From assembly GCA_026671195.1 (NCBI GenBank), contig JAPOHD010000066.1, positions 1 to 64,000 of the forward strand: a DNA stretch of 64,000 nt. The letters are read 5' to 3'. Position 1 is the first letter of the stretch, and every line of letters starts with the position of its first letter. The translations under genes and the position numbers were made by a program. The stretch is from Draconibacterium aestuarii. GTDB lineage: Bacteria > Bacteroidota > Bacteroidia > Bacteroidales > Prolixibacteraceae. Below are positions 26,222-35,497 of this stretch, one piece after another. Under the pieces are notes generated by a model. The model did not search any database. It was not told the DNA's origin and saw only the letters and a list, made by a program, of their open reading frames with translations.

Positions 26222-28648
26222 ATGAGAACTAAAAAACGAAGTCAAGCACAGTGGTTGATTGTTATTTTACTACTGTTTGCAAACTTATCGTGGGGAATCA
26301 CCCCAACAGAAAAAAAAACAAAAGACATTGTAAAATCGATGACACTCGAGCAGAAGGTGCAACTTGTAATTGGTACAGGAATGTATTTTCCAATGCCCGA
26401 TTCGATAAAAGAAAAAATGCCGCCCATGTTTGGGGGAGGGCCGCGAGAAGATAATGCCTACAATCGTATGGTCGATAAAATTCGTATGTATCTTCCCGGA
26501 ACAGCCGGGGTAACTGCCGAATTTCCTGAATTAGAAATTACGAGCCAGGCTTTGGCCGATGGTCCTGCAGGGTTGCGTATTACGCCAATACGTGAAGGCG
26601 ATGAACAAACTTATTATTGTACAGCTTTCCCAATTGCTACTGTTCTGGCATCGAGCTGGGATACCGAATTGGTTGAAAAAGTTGGGCAGACCATGGGTAA
26701 CGAAGTGTTGGAATATGGGGCTGAGGTTTTATTAGCTCCGGGTATGAATATACAACGCGATCCTTTGTGCGGTCGAAATTTTGAATATTACTCTGAAGAC
26801 CCCTTGGTAACAGGTAAAATGGCTGCTGCAATGGTAAAGGGAATTCAATCGAATGGAGTTGGTACTTCAATCAAACACTTTGCTGTCAATAACCAGGAAA
26901 CCAATCGTATGTCGGTAAATACAATTGTAAGCGAGCGTGCTTTACGAGAGATTTACTTAAAAGGATTTGAGATTGCTGTTAAAGAGGCTAAACCCTGGAC
27001 AGTAATGTCGTCATACAATAAATTAAATGGAACCTATACTTCAGAAAGTCATGATTTGCTTACTAAAATATTGCGCAACGACTGGGGATTTGATGGATAT
27101 GTTATGACTGACTGGGGTGGTGGTAGCGATGTTGCCATTCAAATGATAGCTGGTAACGATATGATTCAACCAGGTTCTCCACAACAAATTGAAGAGCTGA
27201 TTGCCTCAGTAAAATCAGGAAAACTGGATGAAAGCATCCTGGATAAAAATGTGGAAAGAATTCTGAATATTATGATTGAATCACCACGTTACAAAGCTTA
27301 TAACTTTTCGAGTAAACCCAATTTGAAATTGCATGCACAGGTTACACGCCAGGCTGCAACCGACGGAATGGTTTTATTGGAAAATAAAAATAACGCACTT
27401 CCTCTTTCAACTAAGGTGAAGAAGGTTGCCACATTTGGTGCAACTTCGTTGGATATTGTATCGGGAGGAACCGGCAGCGGTGATGTAAACGAAGCATATA
27501 CCATTTCAATGTTCGATGGATTAAAGAATAACGGGCTTACTCCTGACAGTGAACTCGCCGGTATTTACGAGGAACACATCAAAGCAGAAAAAGAAAAAGG
27601 TAACAAATCAGATAATCCTTTAGTTGCTTTTATGGGTGGAAAAGTGCCTGTTGAAGAAATGGCCGTTTCAAAAGAATTGGCTGAAATAATGGCTGAAAAG
27701 AATGATGTGGCCTTAATCACCATAGGACGAAATTCAGGTGAAGGTGGTGACAGAAAAGCTGAAAAAGGTGATTTTTACCTCACTGATGTAGAAAAAGAAA
27801 TGATCACTACGGTTACCGAAGCTTTTAATAAAAAAGGAAAAATGGCGATTGTTATTCTGAATATTGGCGGTGTTGTTGAAACAGCAAGTTGGAGCTCTGT
27901 TCCAGATGCAGTTCTATGCGCCTGGCAACCCGGACAAGAAGCCGGCAATTCAATTGTTGATGTTTTAACGGGAAAAGTAAATCCTTCAGGTAAACTAGCC
28001 ATTACTTTCCCAAAATCATACTGCGATGCCCCTTCTGCAAAAACTTTCCCCGGCTACTCAATTAAAGGAGAAGAAGATGATGCCGATGACCTTTCTGGTT
28101 TTTCGTTTATGCGCCGTGTGCCATGGGAAGTAGTTTATGAGGAAGACATTTATGTTGGATATCGTTATTACAATACATTTGATGTTCCGGTGGCCTACGA
28201 ATTTGGCTATGGATTATCGTACACCGATTTTGAATTTAGCAATTTAAAACTGAATTCTGATAAATTTGATGGAAAAATCAGTGTTTCAGTAACCGTAAAA
28301 AATACCGGTAAAGTAGCTGGTCGAGAAGTAGTTCAGGTTTATGTCAGTGCTCCTGATGGGAAACTGGAAAAACCTGAAGCAGAATTAACAGCTTTTGGAA
28401 AAACAGCTTTGCTTGCTCCTGGTAAAAGTGAAACATTGACATTTGATATTGATGCTATGGACCTGGCATCGTTTAATGAAGCGAATTCAGACTGGTTAGT
28501 AGAAGCAGGTGATTATACAATGAAAGTTGGTGCTTCTTCAACTGACATTAAAAGTAAAGACTCTTTTACTGTGGAAAAAGGTATTGTTGCCGGAACTGTA
28601 AGTAAAGCTCTGGCTCCTGAAGTAGAGATTAATAAGCTAACAAAATAG
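26222..28648 (+). CDS. GH3 beta-glycosidase (beta-glucosidase/xylosidase type)
   Basis: 808 residues. Signal peptide ending LSWG; GH3 N-terminal TIM barrel (about 25-360: LADGPAGLRI, LAPGMNIQRDPLCGRNFEYYSEDP, GTSIKHFAVNNQETNR) with nucleophile D297 in YVMTDWGGG; GH3 C-terminal domain (about 380-640, GMVLLENKNNALPL; IGRNSGEGGDR carrying the likely acid/base region); fibronectin-III-like C-terminus (about 690-770, VTVKNTGKVAGREVVQVYV). It hydrolyses terminal beta-linked glucose or xylose from oligosaccharides in the periplasm. First gene of the set facing the Nudix regulator; a terminator follows it. Confidence 0.93.
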   Translation: MRTKKRSQAQWLIVILLLFANLSWGITPTEKKTKDIVKSMTLEQKVQLVIGTGMYFPMPDSIKEKMPPMFGGGPREDNAYNRMVDKIRMYLPGTAGVTAEFPELEITSQALADGPAGLRITPIREGDEQTYYCTAFPIATVLASSWDTELVEKVGQTMGNEVLEYGAEVLLAPGMNIQRDPLCGRNFEYYSEDPLVTGKMAAAMVKGIQSNGVGTSIKHFAVNNQETNRMSVNTIVSERALREIYLKGFEIAVKEAKPWTVMSSYNKLNGTYTSESHDLLTKILRNDWGFDGYVMTDWGGGSDVAIQMIAGNDMIQPGSPQQIEELIASVKSGKLDESILDKNVERILNIMIESPRYKAYNFSSKPNLKLHAQVTRQAATDGMVLLENKNNALPLSTKVKKVATFGATSLDIVSGGTGSGDVNEAYTISMFDGLKNNGLTPDSELAGIYEEHIKAEKEKGNKSDNPLVAFMGGKVPVEEMAVSKELAEIMAEKNDVALITIGRNSGEGGDRKAEKGDFYLTDVEKEMITTVTEAFNKKGKMAIVILNIGGVVETASWSSVPDAVLCAWQPGQEAGNSIVDVLTGKVNPSGKLAITFPKSYCDAPSAKTFPGYSIKGEEDDADDLSGFSFMRRVPWEVVYEEDIYVGYRYYNTFDVPVAYEFGYGLSYTDFEFSNLKLNSDKFDGKISVSVTVKNTGKVAGREVVQVYVSAPDGKLEKPEAELTAFGKTALLAPGKSETLTFDIDAMDLASFNEANSDWLVEAGDYTMKVGASSTDIKSKDSFTVEKGIVAGTVSKALAPEVEINKLTK

Positions 28649-28664
28649 GAACAGGATGTTGAAA

Positions 28665-28704
28665 CTTCCTCCCTGATCCTGGATGGGACGGGAGGAAGAT
28701 TTTT
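28665..28704 (+). terminator. Rho-independent terminator after GH3
   Basis: CTTCCTCCC (28665-28673) and GGGAGGAAG (28690-28698), perfect 9-bp stem, followed by T5 (28700-28704). It lies between GH3 and the carboxylesterase, so these may be only partly co-transcribed. Confidence 0.8.
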
Positions 28705-28781
28705 CGAAATATAAACCTGCTTTCAGGCGCAGAACATTAATCAAACTATCTGCTGATTATTTAAACTTAGCTAAACTATTC

Positions 28782-30350
28782 ATGAAAAAGTCAAACCTTA
28801 TTTTTATTCTAATAATTGCCACCAAGCTTTTGTTTATATCCTGTAAAACTGAAAAATCGGTTGCTATTCGAGAATCTGTTCCAACAGATAATGGCCTGGT
28901 GAGTGGAACATATAGCGAAGATTCCGGAATTACAGTTTTCAAAGGAATTCCTTTTGCTGCCCCTCCGGTTGGCGATTTGCGCTGGAAAGTGCCACAACCT
29001 GCTGAATCATGGGAAGGTGTAAAAAAATGCACAACATTTTCTGCAAGTCCGATTCAAAATACACCTGTTCCTTTTATGATGTGGACGCAAGAGTTTATTG
29101 CTCCCAAAGAACCACTAAGTGAAGACTGTTTGTATCTGAATGTTTGGACAGGAGCAAAGTCGTCAGAAGAAAAACGTCCGGTGTTTGTTTATATCTATGG
29201 TGGCGGATTTTCGAGCGGTTCGGGAGCAGTGCCTATTTATGATGGAACGGAAATGGCAAAAAAAGGCCTGGTTTTCCTAACCATAAACTATCGGGTTGGA
29301 ACAATGGGCTTTCTTGCTCATCCTGAACTAACTTCAGAATCTCCCAACCAGGCTTCCGGAAATTATGGTTTGTTAGACCAGGTGGAGGCTTTAAAATGGG
29401 TGCAGAAAAATATACAGGTTTTTGGCGGCGATCCGAACAATGTAACTATTGCCGGGCAGTCGGCAGGCGCTTTCAGTATAAACTATTTAGTGGCTTCACC
29501 CCTAACAATAGGATTGTTTCATCGTGCTATTGCCGAAAGCGGAGGTGCTGTTCTAAGCACCAACCAGCTTGCCCGTGGCGGCGATTTAAAAGCCGCGGAG
29601 GAAGCCGGTGTAAAATTTGCCGAATCGGTGGGGGCATCTTCCATTGCCGAACTTAGAGCCAAATCGGCCGAAGAGATTTTAAATGGTCGTGGTCCGGGTA
29701 AGCCAATAGTTGATGGCTTCTTTTTACCCCAATCAGTGGGCGAAATTTTTGCATCTGGAAAACAAAACGATGTACCCGTAATTTTAGGTTGGAACGAAGA
29801 CGAAGGATTTGGAGGACCTCCGGTTCCTGCCAATGAGTTTAAACAGCGGGTACAAAAAATGTTTGGCGATAAAGCAGAAGAGTTTCTGGAAAAGTTTTCG
29901 TTTGAAACAGATGCAGAGGCCTTTGCCATCCAGAATGATTTAGGAGCTCTTCAAACTTTTGGAATTCAATCGTATAAATGGATGGAACTACAAAACAAAA
30001 CAGCTTCTTCGAGGGTGTACATATATCGTTTTGAAAGAGATGTACCCTATGCTGGTGGAATGAATGACCACGGTGCTTTTCATACAGGAGAAGTGCCCTA
30101 TGCTTACAATAACCTGGATATGAGTCCTCGTCCTTGGACAAACGAAGATTATAAACTGGCCGCTACAATGTCCGATTTTTGGGTGAATTTTGCCCGAAAC
30201 GGCGATCCCAATGGTGATGGTTTACCTCAGTGGGAATCATGTACTCCCGATAATCTCAAGGCAATGAGATTTAATACAGAAGTGAAAGGATCCGATCTGC
30301 CAAATATCGATTTATTAAACTTTCTCGATAATTTTTATTCGAAAAACTGA
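28782..30350 (+). CDS. Type-B carboxylesterase lipoprotein
   Basis: The start is placed at ATG 28782 (MKKSNLIFILIIATK), giving a lipoprotein signal with lipobox LFISC (Cys21); the longer frame from 28683 begins inside the terminator and lacks signal character. About 522 residues of the PF00135 family: VFKGIPFAAPPVGDLRWK, SEDCLYLNVWTG, YIYGGGFSSG, and GDPNNVTIAGQSAGA with nucleophile Ser227. The catalytic His is probably in GAFHTGEVPYAY. Likely removes ester groups from glycans ahead of the neighbouring GH3 enzymes. Different enough from the 2353 protein to be a paralogue rather than a recent copy. Confidence 0.87.
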   Translation: MKKSNLIFILIIATKLLFISCKTEKSVAIRESVPTDNGLVSGTYSEDSGITVFKGIPFAAPPVGDLRWKVPQPAESWEGVKKCTTFSASPIQNTPVPFMMWTQEFIAPKEPLSEDCLYLNVWTGAKSSEEKRPVFVYIYGGGFSSGSGAVPIYDGTEMAKKGLVFLTINYRVGTMGFLAHPELTSESPNQASGNYGLLDQVEALKWVQKNIQVFGGDPNNVTIAGQSAGAFSINYLVASPLTIGLFHRAIAESGGAVLSTNQLARGGDLKAAEEAGVKFAESVGASSIAELRAKSAEEILNGRGPGKPIVDGFFLPQSVGEIFASGKQNDVPVILGWNEDEGFGGPPVPANEFKQRVQKMFGDKAEEFLEKFSFETDAEAFAIQNDLGALQTFGIQSYKWMELQNKTASSRVYIYRFERDVPYAGGMNDHGAFHTGEVPYAYNNLDMSPRPWTNEDYKLAATMSDFWVNFARNGDPNGDGLPQWESCTPDNLKAMRFNTEVKGSDLPNIDLLNFLDNFYSKN

Positions 30351-30377
30351 ATTATTCAAAAATCAAACTATATCAAC

Positions 30378-32717
30378 ATGAGAAAAACACAAATCTTAAA
30401 CAAAGCTGCACTGGGGGCAACAGTCCTGGTACTTATTATACTAATTAGCAGTTGTGGGAAAAAGTGGACAATAGAAGAAAAAAGAGGGTACAATATTGTA
30501 ACCAATAATGGTGGCCATATTTTGGGCTATTCTCCTTCATCCGGAGTTACATTACTGGAAGATAAAGGTTTTGTTTTTAAAGATTTGAACAGAAACGGAG
30601 CCTTGGATAAATATGAAGACTGGCGTTTATCGGTTGATGAACGAGCCAAAGATCTTGCATTGCAAATGTCGGTAGAGCAAATTGCCGGATTGATGCTTTA
30701 CAGTGCTCATCAAGCTATTCCTTCAAAAGGAAGAGGACCTTTTGGCGGCGGAACCTACGATGGTAAATCGTTTGATGAAAGCGGTGCTCCTGCCAGTAAT
30801 CTAACCGATCAGCAAATGAAATTTTTACGCGAAGACAATCTGCGACATGTTTTAATCACCTCGGTTGAATCTCCGGCAGTTGCAGCGCAGTGGAACAACA
30901 ACATGCAGGCTTTTGTTGAAGGAATTGGTTTGGGAATTCCCGGGAATACAAGTTCCGATCCTCGCCACCGAACAGCAGCTGATGCCGAGTTTAATGCAGG
31001 CGCTGGTGGCAATATCTCAATGTGGCCAACATCGTTGGGTTTGGCAGCTACATTCAGACCTGAAGAAGTAAAAAGCTTTGGTGACATTGCATCGAAAGAG
31101 TACCGTGCTTTAGGAATAGCCACGGCATTGTCTCCTCAAATTGATTTGGCAACTGAACCCCGCTGGGCGCGTTTTAGCGGAACTTTTGGCGAAGATCCTC
31201 AGTTAGACAAAGATATGGTACGCGCTTATGTTGATGGTTTTCAAAGCTCGCAAGATGCTGCAGAAATTTCGGGTGGTTGGGGATACAATAGTGTAAATAC
31301 CATGGTTAAACACTGGCCAGGTGGCGGTCCCGAAGAAGGTGGACGCGATGCACATTTTGCTTATGGAAAATATGCGGTATATCCCGGAGATAATTTGGCA
31401 GATCATCTTATCCCATTTACAGAGGGCGCTTTTAAACTTGATGGCGCAACAGGCTGTGCTTCAGCGGTAATGCCTTATTATACTATCTCTGATAAACTGG
31501 ATAAAGTGTATAACGAAAATGTGGGTAATAGCTACAGTACATATTTGATTAAGGATTTATTACGTGGTAAATACGGGTACGAAGGAGTAGTATGTACCGA
31601 CTGGGGAATTACAAAAGATAATCCGGCCATTAACTCTTTCGGAACCACTTCGTGGGGTGCCGAACACCTGAGTGTTGCCGAAAGACATTACAAGATTATC
31701 ATGGCAGGTGTAGATCAGTTTGGCGGGAATAATGATAAAGGGCCGGTGATAGAAGCCTATAATATGGGGGTTGAAGAATTTGGAGAGGAGTTTATGCGAA
31801 AGCGTTTTGAGCAATCAGCCGTGCGACTATTAAAAAATATTTTTCGTGCCGGACTCTTTGAAAATCCATACCTCAATGTAACAGAAACAGAAAATATAGT
31901 TGGAAATCCTGACTTTATGGCCGCTGGTTACGAAGCTCAGCTGAAATCAGTTGTTATGTTGAAAAATATGGATAATACACTTCCTGTAAAAGAAGATGAA
32001 ACGGTTTATGTTCCGAAAAGATATTTCCCGGCAACTACCGGCATGTTTGGATTTGGTGGCTCTGAACCAAAGTGGGATTATCCTGTGAATCTTGATATAG
32101 TAAAAAAATATGCAAAAGTTACTGATAATCCAAATGAAGCAGACTATGCACTGGTATACATTGAAAGCCCTGACGGAGGCAGTGGTTATAGTCCTGAAGA
32201 TGTTAAAACCGGAGGAACTGGATACGTGCCTATTAGCTTACAATACAAAAAGTATAAAGCTGTTGATGCACGCAAAGTAAGTATCGCCGGTGGCGATCCA
32301 TTGGAAGATTTTAACAACCGTTCGTATAAAAACAAAACAACTACAGCCAGTAATTCTACGGATCTTGATCTGGTTTTGGAAACCAAAAAAGTAATGGGTG
32401 ATAAACCCGTAATTATTGTGGTTAATGTGTCTAAACCAATGGTATTTGCCGAGTTTGAAAAAGAGGCTGATGCCATAATGGTTAGTTTTGGAGTTCAGGC
32501 TCAGGCCATACTTGACGTAATTTGTGGAAAAGCAGAACCATCAGGTTTGTTGCCTTTCCAAATGCCGGCTAATATGAAAACTGTAGAGGAACAGCTTGAA
32601 GATGTTCCGCGCGATATGGAGTGCCACAAGGATGAAGTTGGAAATATTTACGATTTTGCCTTTGGACTAAACTGGAGCGGGATTATAAACGATGCAAGAG
32701 TGAAGAAGTATAAGTAG
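30378..32717 (+). CDS. GH3 glycosidase (lipoprotein, exo-beta type)
   Basis: 779 residues. Lipoprotein signal ending LISSC (Cys26). GH3 barrel preceded by a family-typical segment FVFKDLNRNGALDKYEDWRL; conserved LRHVLITSVESPAVAAQWNN, LSPQIDLATEPRWARFSGTFGEDP, NTMVKHWPGGGPEEGGRD, and nucleophile D408 in EGVVCTDWG. The C-terminal GH3 domain (about 520-770) is present but no fibronectin-III domain is seen. This subgroup differs from the 26222 enzyme and is often called beta-glucosidase/exo-1,4-beta-glycosidase; specificity cannot be read. Starts 27 nt after the carboxylesterase, so same operon. Confidence 0.9.
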   Translation: MRKTQILNKAALGATVLVLIILISSCGKKWTIEEKRGYNIVTNNGGHILGYSPSSGVTLLEDKGFVFKDLNRNGALDKYEDWRLSVDERAKDLALQMSVEQIAGLMLYSAHQAIPSKGRGPFGGGTYDGKSFDESGAPASNLTDQQMKFLREDNLRHVLITSVESPAVAAQWNNNMQAFVEGIGLGIPGNTSSDPRHRTAADAEFNAGAGGNISMWPTSLGLAATFRPEEVKSFGDIASKEYRALGIATALSPQIDLATEPRWARFSGTFGEDPQLDKDMVRAYVDGFQSSQDAAEISGGWGYNSVNTMVKHWPGGGPEEGGRDAHFAYGKYAVYPGDNLADHLIPFTEGAFKLDGATGCASAVMPYYTISDKLDKVYNENVGNSYSTYLIKDLLRGKYGYEGVVCTDWGITKDNPAINSFGTTSWGAEHLSVAERHYKIIMAGVDQFGGNNDKGPVIEAYNMGVEEFGEEFMRKRFEQSAVRLLKNIFRAGLFENPYLNVTETENIVGNPDFMAAGYEAQLKSVVMLKNMDNTLPVKEDETVYVPKRYFPATTGMFGFGGSEPKWDYPVNLDIVKKYAKVTDNPNEADYALVYIESPDGGSGYSPEDVKTGGTGYVPISLQYKKYKAVDARKVSIAGGDPLEDFNNRSYKNKTTTASNSTDLDLVLETKKVMGDKPVIIVVNVSKPMVFAEFEKEADAIMVSFGVQAQAILDVICGKAEPSGLLPFQMPANMKTVEEQLEDVPRDMECHKDEVGNIYDFAFGLNWSGIINDARVKKYK

Positions 32718-32730
32718 CTAAATTCAATTT

Positions 32731-32779
32731 ATACATTAAGAATTAACTGGTAACGGCTAATTCTTAATGTATGTTTTTA
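32731..32779 (+). terminator. Strong rho-independent terminator
   Basis: Perfect 15-bp stem ATACATTAAGAATTA (32731-32745) and TAATTCTTAATGTAT (32758-32772), 12-nt loop, then a T5 run. Ends the GH3-carboxylesterase-GH3 set. Confidence 0.85.
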
Positions 32780-32903
32780 TCACAAACGATTAAATCAATA
32801 ATCTATAACCGACTAATAACCATTTAAATTGGCCTCCAGATTGCTTGTCAGTCGGTTTTAGTCAAAATAAAGAATCACTAACCTAACTCGTTTCAACTTG
32901 AAG

Positions 32904-35135
32904 ATGAAAATTCTAAAAATTCTAATAATTTGCCTGCTTATTTTTGAATTTCACGGTTCTGCAAAAACGGCAGAAGTTATCGTAATAAACAGTAATAGTG
33001 GTGAACTGAATTTTGACGGTGTACCGGATGAATTTTTCTGGCAGTCGGCTCAAACCTTTAATTTGGTGATGCACTCACCAAACTTCAGTGCCAGTCCACA
33101 GGAAAGCAGCACAGTATATATGACATATGATGAGAATTACTTATATGTGGCCGCTTTCCTGGATTACAGAGATCCGAACAACATAATTGCAACCAGTAAA
33201 AAGCGCGATGAAAAATCCAAAAACCCCGATTCGTTTGGAATATTGCTTGATACTTACGATGATAACGAAAATGCACTTGCCTTTTTTACCATGCCTGCCG
33301 GCCAAAGGATTGATTATGCTGTTTCGAATGATGCACAGATGATGCCCGGATTGATGGGCGCAACATCACAAAACTACAGCTGGAATACCTTTTGGGATGT
33401 TAAAACAGCCCGAACCCAAAAAGGATGGACTGTGGAAATGCGAATACCTTTTTCAAGTCTGCGCTTTCAGGAAGTAGACGGGAAAGTACAAATGGGATTA
33501 TTAATAAATCGAACTGTTAGCCATTGCAATGAAATAGATTCTTATCCTGCAACCGATCCCAGGTTTGGTATACTGGCACCCATCAAACCCTCACTGGCTC
33601 AAACCATTGAACTGCGAGGAGTTAAAAACTCACAACCCGTTTATGTATCGCCATATGTGTCCACTGGTTTTGAAAAGAACAACGAATTAAATGAAGAAGA
33701 AACCGCGTTTAAGTATAACAATGATAAAAAATTGACTGGAGGACTTGATGTTAAATATAGTTTGACCAGTAATCTAACAATGGACCTGACATTAAATACT
33801 GATTTTGCGCAAGTAGAGGCCGACGATGAAATGGTGAACTTAACCCGATATGCCTTGTTTTTTCCCGAAAAACGTATGTTTTTTCAAGAACGATCCAGCA
33901 TTTTCGATTTTGGGTTGGGCGGTCCAAGTAAGCTGTTCTACAGTCGAAGAATTGGTATTGATGAAGATGGAAATACGATGCCTATTTACGGTGGAGCTCG
34001 TTTAACGGGCAGGATTGGAAAATGGGACATGGGATTTATGGATATGCAAACACAAAAGAATGATATAACTCCTTCCGAAAATTTTGGGGTATTACGTTTT
34101 CGACGACAGGTAATTAACGCCAATTCGTATGTGGGAGCTATTATGACCTCCAGAATTAGTCCGGATAACATCAATTATTATTCTTATGGAGTGGATGGAA
34201 TATTTCGAATTTTTGACGACGATTATGTAAAAGTTAATGTTGCCCAAACCACCGATTCATTGGGGAACAATTTCAATAGTTCGGCTGACAATGCGTTTTT
34301 CAGTGTATCGTGGGAAAGAAGAAGTGAAGAAGGATTTGCTTATGATCTATCGTATAAATATGCCGGAGAAAGTTTTGATCCCAGGGTTGGCTTTATGTCT
34401 CGTTATGCAACTCAAGGGCCGCGTGTGACATTTCGGTATGGTTGGCTCCCTGGAGACGAGTCAAAGTTATTCAGTTACAATGTCGACTTTTCCGCCTATC
34501 GTTCGTACCGTGTTAGCGATAATGAACTTGAAACCGGAATGTATGGACCTGGAGTGAGTATTTTTACCAAAAAAGGGTGGTTTTATAAAGTAGATCTAAA
34601 CTACAATATTGCAGGTGTTGACGAAGGCTTCGATTTAGATAAAAATGTTACAGTACCTATAGATACCTATAAATATTATTCGGGCCGTTTAAATGTAATG
34701 TCGCCTGTTTCAAAACTTTTATCGGCCCAAATGATGTTCTCGGGTGGCGAATTTTACGATGGAACCAGTATAACTGTGTCGGCTACGCCAATTTTAAACT
34801 TATCGGGCAGTGTGCAGTTATCAGGGTATTACAACTACAGTCATGTGGAGTTTCCCGATCGCGACCAGATTATGAATGCGCATGTGACCCGTTTGAAATT
34901 CCTTTACATGTTTAATACTAAATTATCCTTGAGTTCATTTATTCAGTTAAATAATATCAGCGATTTTATGGTATCCAATTTTCGCCTGAGGTACAATCCC
35001 AAAGAAGGCAATGACTTGTATATAGTTTATAATGAAATCAGGCCCACATCGGGATATTTTGACGACAACATGGAGAATGTTGATTTTTTAAATCGAATGT
35101 TCCAGTTGAAGTATGTTCATACTTTTCAATTGTAA
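32904..35135 (+). CDS. CBM9-like/DUF5916 outer-membrane protein (paralogue 2)
   Basis: The start is placed at ATG 32904; a TTG two codons earlier is less likely. 743 residues: signal peptide ending FHGSA; CBM9-like domain (about 22-215: LNFDGVPDEFFWQ, VYMTYDENYLYVAAFLDY, DSFGILLDTYDDNENALAFF, WTVEMRIPFSSLRF); DUF5916 barrel (GGLDVKYSLTSNLTMDLTLN, TDFAQVEADDEMVNLTRYAL, FFPEKRMFFQERSSIFDFGL) ending LKYVHTFQL. Closely similar throughout to the 7401-9623 protein. Here it stands alone after a terminator beside glycosidase genes and before the efflux genes. Confidence 0.86.
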   Translation: MKILKILIICLLIFEFHGSAKTAEVIVINSNSGELNFDGVPDEFFWQSAQTFNLVMHSPNFSASPQESSTVYMTYDENYLYVAAFLDYRDPNNIIATSKKRDEKSKNPDSFGILLDTYDDNENALAFFTMPAGQRIDYAVSNDAQMMPGLMGATSQNYSWNTFWDVKTARTQKGWTVEMRIPFSSLRFQEVDGKVQMGLLINRTVSHCNEIDSYPATDPRFGILAPIKPSLAQTIELRGVKNSQPVYVSPYVSTGFEKNNELNEEETAFKYNNDKKLTGGLDVKYSLTSNLTMDLTLNTDFAQVEADDEMVNLTRYALFFPEKRMFFQERSSIFDFGLGGPSKLFYSRRIGIDEDGNTMPIYGGARLTGRIGKWDMGFMDMQTQKNDITPSENFGVLRFRRQVINANSYVGAIMTSRISPDNINYYSYGVDGIFRIFDDDYVKVNVAQTTDSLGNNFNSSADNAFFSVSWERRSEEGFAYDLSYKYAGESFDPRVGFMSRYATQGPRVTFRYGWLPGDESKLFSYNVDFSAYRSYRVSDNELETGMYGPGVSIFTKKGWFYKVDLNYNIAGVDEGFDLDKNVTVPIDTYKYYSGRLNVMSPVSKLLSAQMMFSGGEFYDGTSITVSATPILNLSGSVQLSGYYNYSHVEFPDRDQIMNAHVTRLKFLYMFNTKLSLSSFIQLNNISDFMVSNFRLRYNPKEGNDLYIVYNEIRPTSGYFDDNMENVDFLNRMFQLKYVHTFQL

Positions 35136-35222
35136 AGGTTGAGAATAAATCGTATCTGGTGGACAAAATAATTTGGATGCCTACAAAATATGGCAAGGTT
35201 TAGTTGATTAACATAACGCAAG

Positions 35223-35259
35223 GCCTGTTCGGAGATTACATCAATGAACAGGCTTTTTT
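35223..35259 (+). terminator. Rho-independent terminator after DUF5916 gene
   Basis: GCCTGTTC (35223-35230) and GAACAGGC (35246-35253) with 15-nt loop and T6 tail. Confidence 0.8.
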
Positions 35260-35466
35260 GTTTTATGGTTTTATCTGACTGCAGTGTAACAGATTCTTCG
35301 GTCTGTAATAAATTGCCACTAGATTTTATTTAGCCAAAAGCATTCCAATTTGGTAGTTTTTCTGTATGTGATAATTTCTACAAAAATCAGAGCGATAAAA
35401 ACAGCTCAAACGTCGATAAAAGTTCTCAGTTCTTCTATTTCAATTTTATAACTGCCATAACTACAA

Positions 35467-35474
35467 TAGGTTTG
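35467..35474 (+). promoter_or_regulatory. Candidate -7 promoter element of the efflux operon
   Basis: TAGGTTTG fits the Bacteroidota sigma-ABfr -7 consensus TAnnTTTG and lies 23 nt before the TolC-family start codon. The expected -33 TTTG is only weakly represented (TTTT near 35444-35447). Confidence 0.4.
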
Positions 35475-35497
35475 ATGCATCAATTTATTATAAAGTT

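Larger units (their letters stand above)
35136..35497 (+). other. Intergenic region upstream of efflux operon
   Basis: 362 nt without a gene. It holds the terminator at 35222-35259, a short hairpin ACAGA/TCTGT within GTAACAGATTCTTCGGTCTG (about 35287-35306), and a promoter-like TAGGTTTG close to the TolC start. Nothing else was recognised. Confidence 0.5.

Noticed and set aside
32731-32779. Long palindrome as a recombination or attachment site
   Set aside because: Location after a gene and T5 tail fit a terminator; no integrase or tRNA nearby.
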